Below, piece after piece: positions 62,743-64,000 of a DNA stretch of 64,000 nt (position 1 is the first letter of the stretch; each line of letters starts with the position of its first letter). The notes beneath the pieces were generated by a model, which saw only the letters and a program-made list of their open reading frames with translations, did no database searches and was not told where the DNA came from. The translations under genes were made by a program, and so were the position numbers. This DNA is from JAKVCB01 sp965243695 (GTDB taxonomy: Bacteria; Planctomycetota; Planctomycetia; Pirellulales; Lacipirellulaceae), in the NCBI GenBank assembly GCA_965243695.1, contig CBDEWC010000003.1, positions 45,121 through 109,120 of the forward strand, given 5' to 3'.

Positions 62743-63934
62743 ATGAAAATTCACGAATTTCAGGCCAAGGAACTCTTTCGTCATGCTGGTGTGGCAGTCC
62801 CAGATGGCATTGTCGTTCATTCCCCGAGCGAGGCGTCGGCCGCTTTTGAGAAGCTGGGCGGGCCGCTTGCGGTGGTCAAAGCCCAAGTCCATGCCGGGGG
62901 CCGTGGCAAAGGGTCGTTCAAAGAAAATCCCCAGCAGCATGGCGTGCAGCTTGTCAAAACGGCTGCCGAGGCCAAGACTGTGGCCGAGGCCATGCTCAAA
63001 AATTCCCTGGTCACCATCCAGACCGGCCCCGAAGGGCAGGTGGTCAACCACGTGTTTGTCGAAGCAGGTTGCGAGATTGACCGCGAACTTTATCTGGGCA
63101 TCGTGATCGATCGAGCCAAGGGGTTTCCTGTGGTGATGGCCTCGACCGAAGGTGGCATGAACATTGAAGATGTCGCTGCCCAGACGCCTGAACTCATTCA
63201 CAAAGAATGGTTTCACCCCGATGGGGGCATCGAGAGCTTTCAAGTACGCAAACTTTGCCAGAAACTCAATATTTCTGGTGCGGCGGCCCGTTCGGCAGAT
63301 CATTTCTTGAAGGCACTATGTCGGGTTGTTTGTCGACTACGACTGCAGTCTGGTAGAGATCAATCCGCTGGTCGTGACTGGCGGTGGGGAATTGATGGCC
63401 CTGGATGCAAAAGTGAACTTTGATGACAGTGGCCTGTTTCGGTATCCGGCGATCAGGGAACTCCGTGATATCTCCGAAGAAGATCCCGCCGAGGTTCGCG
63501 CCGGAGAGGCAGGGCTCAGTTACGTTCAACTTGACGGTAGCATCGGGTGCCTGGTCAACGGTGCTGGTCTGGCGATGAGCACCATGGACTTGATCAAATT
63601 ACACGGTGGTGAACCGGCCAACTTTCTCGACGTGGGAGGGGGAGCCAATACCGAACAGGTGACTGAGGCCTTTCGGATCCTGCTGGCCGATGAAAAGGTC
63701 AAGGCAGTATTGGTGAACATTTTTGGCGGGATCATGCAGTGCACAACGATTGCCACTGCGATTGTTGAATCTTACAAAGAGGTTGGGTTTCACGTGCCGC
63801 TGGTTGTGCGACTGGAAGGAACCGAAGTCAAGGAAGGCCGCAAGATTTTAGACGAGAGTGATGTCGATATTATTACCGCCAATGACCTGACCGACGCAGC
63901 CCAAAAAGTCGTGCAGGCCGCCGGCGGAGCGTAG
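62743..63934 (+). pseudogene. sucC: Succinyl-CoA synthetase beta subunit, frameshifted
   Basis: ATP-grasp subunit of succinyl-CoA ligase (TCA cycle substrate-level phosphorylation). From ATG 62743, MKIHEFQAKELFRHAGVAVP and KAQVHAGGRGKGSFKE match the family; the frame is good up to FLKAL near 63319. It then shifts by one base: the continuation VDYDCSLVEINPLVV, GCLVNGAGLAMSTMDLI and VNIFGGIMQCTTIA is in another frame starting at 63326. Removing one G from GGG at 63323-63325 rejoins them as a 396-residue protein of normal length. It could be a sequencing error, a real lesion or programmed slippage. If read as drawn, the first frame would give a 226-residue truncated protein. sucD is not seen in the last 66 bases. 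Confidence 0.88.
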
Positions 63935-64000
63935 TCGTTGTTCGATAACCTGGTTTTGCTGAGGAGCAATATTTGAGGCAGGCAATGCCGTCAACGGTGG

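Noticed and set aside
63935..64000. Start of sucD at the window end
   Set aside because: An ATG follows a GAGGAG-like site, but the few codons visible do not match SucD, so no feature is claimed.

Overview
This window reads as a chromosomal segment of a planctomycete, most likely of the Pirellulales. The clues are a PEP-CTERM protein, a DUF1501 remnant, a DUF4332 protein fused to an SMC-like ATPase, a very short lipoprotein ending in a conserved-looking THGGIL tail, many TTG/GTG starts, moderate-to-high GC, and mostly housekeeping genes packed in short operons on both strands. I see no rRNA, tRNA, CRISPR array, integrase, transposase or phage gene. The assignment is inference from gene content; no search was run.

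Layout. 0.4-7.1 kb: secreted cyclophilin-type isomerase with PEP-CTERM tail, purU, an AAA ATPase, dcd-nth, a small lipoprotein and an HU-like protein. 7.6-16.0 kb: a compact minus-strand run, folE - membrane protein - zinc-ribbon protein - large FAD/Fe-S dehydrogenase - moaD - moaE - moaA - cysteine desulfurase - YkgJ-type Cys-cluster protein. It links pterin, molybdopterin and Fe-S/sulfur chemistry. 16.2-22.7 kb: LON-domain protein, DUF309, Bax1-like membrane protein, pyrD, trpS, cystathionine synthase/lyase and aat. 23.1-29.7 kb: a plus-strand information-processing block of htrA-like protease, dnaG, rpoD, a zinc-ribbon coiled-coil protein and greA, with two clear intrinsic terminators. 29.9-34.5 kb: RND efflux permease and adaptor. 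34.6-38.1 kb: rimO-pgsA-CPBP protease-yggU; the last has an internal amber codon. 38.3-46.1 kb: a decayed DUF1501 gene, a homocysteine-methyltransferase/SAM-methyltransferase fusion, a pseudo-receiver-like protein, an HTH-PTS IIA fusion, a divergent MurE-like ligase and a Gfo/Idh/MocA oxidoreductase. 46.3-55.3 kb: response regulator, unknown protein, MGMT, and a complete permease-adaptor-TolC RND operon. 55.4-64 kb: SMC-like ATPase with two DUF4332 modules, a PAS-GGDEF protein, a flippase, ApbE and a frameshifted sucC.

Three genes are interrupted. yggU has one in-frame TAG, the DUF1501 gene has two in-frame stops and no N-terminal half, and sucC has one extra G in a GGG run. A second theme is short tandem duplications of 9-23 bp, found at about ten places, inside genes (the primary sigma factor, the PEP-CTERM protein, rimO) and between them. 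They look like replication-slippage products and give this genome a minisatellite-like texture.

The best leads for new biology are the SMC-DUF4332 protein, the two-domain homocysteine methyltransferase, the Mur ligase paralogue with altered catalytic motifs, and the HTH-PTS IIA protein paired with a pseudo-receiver protein. I did not find a defence island or other obvious mobile system.
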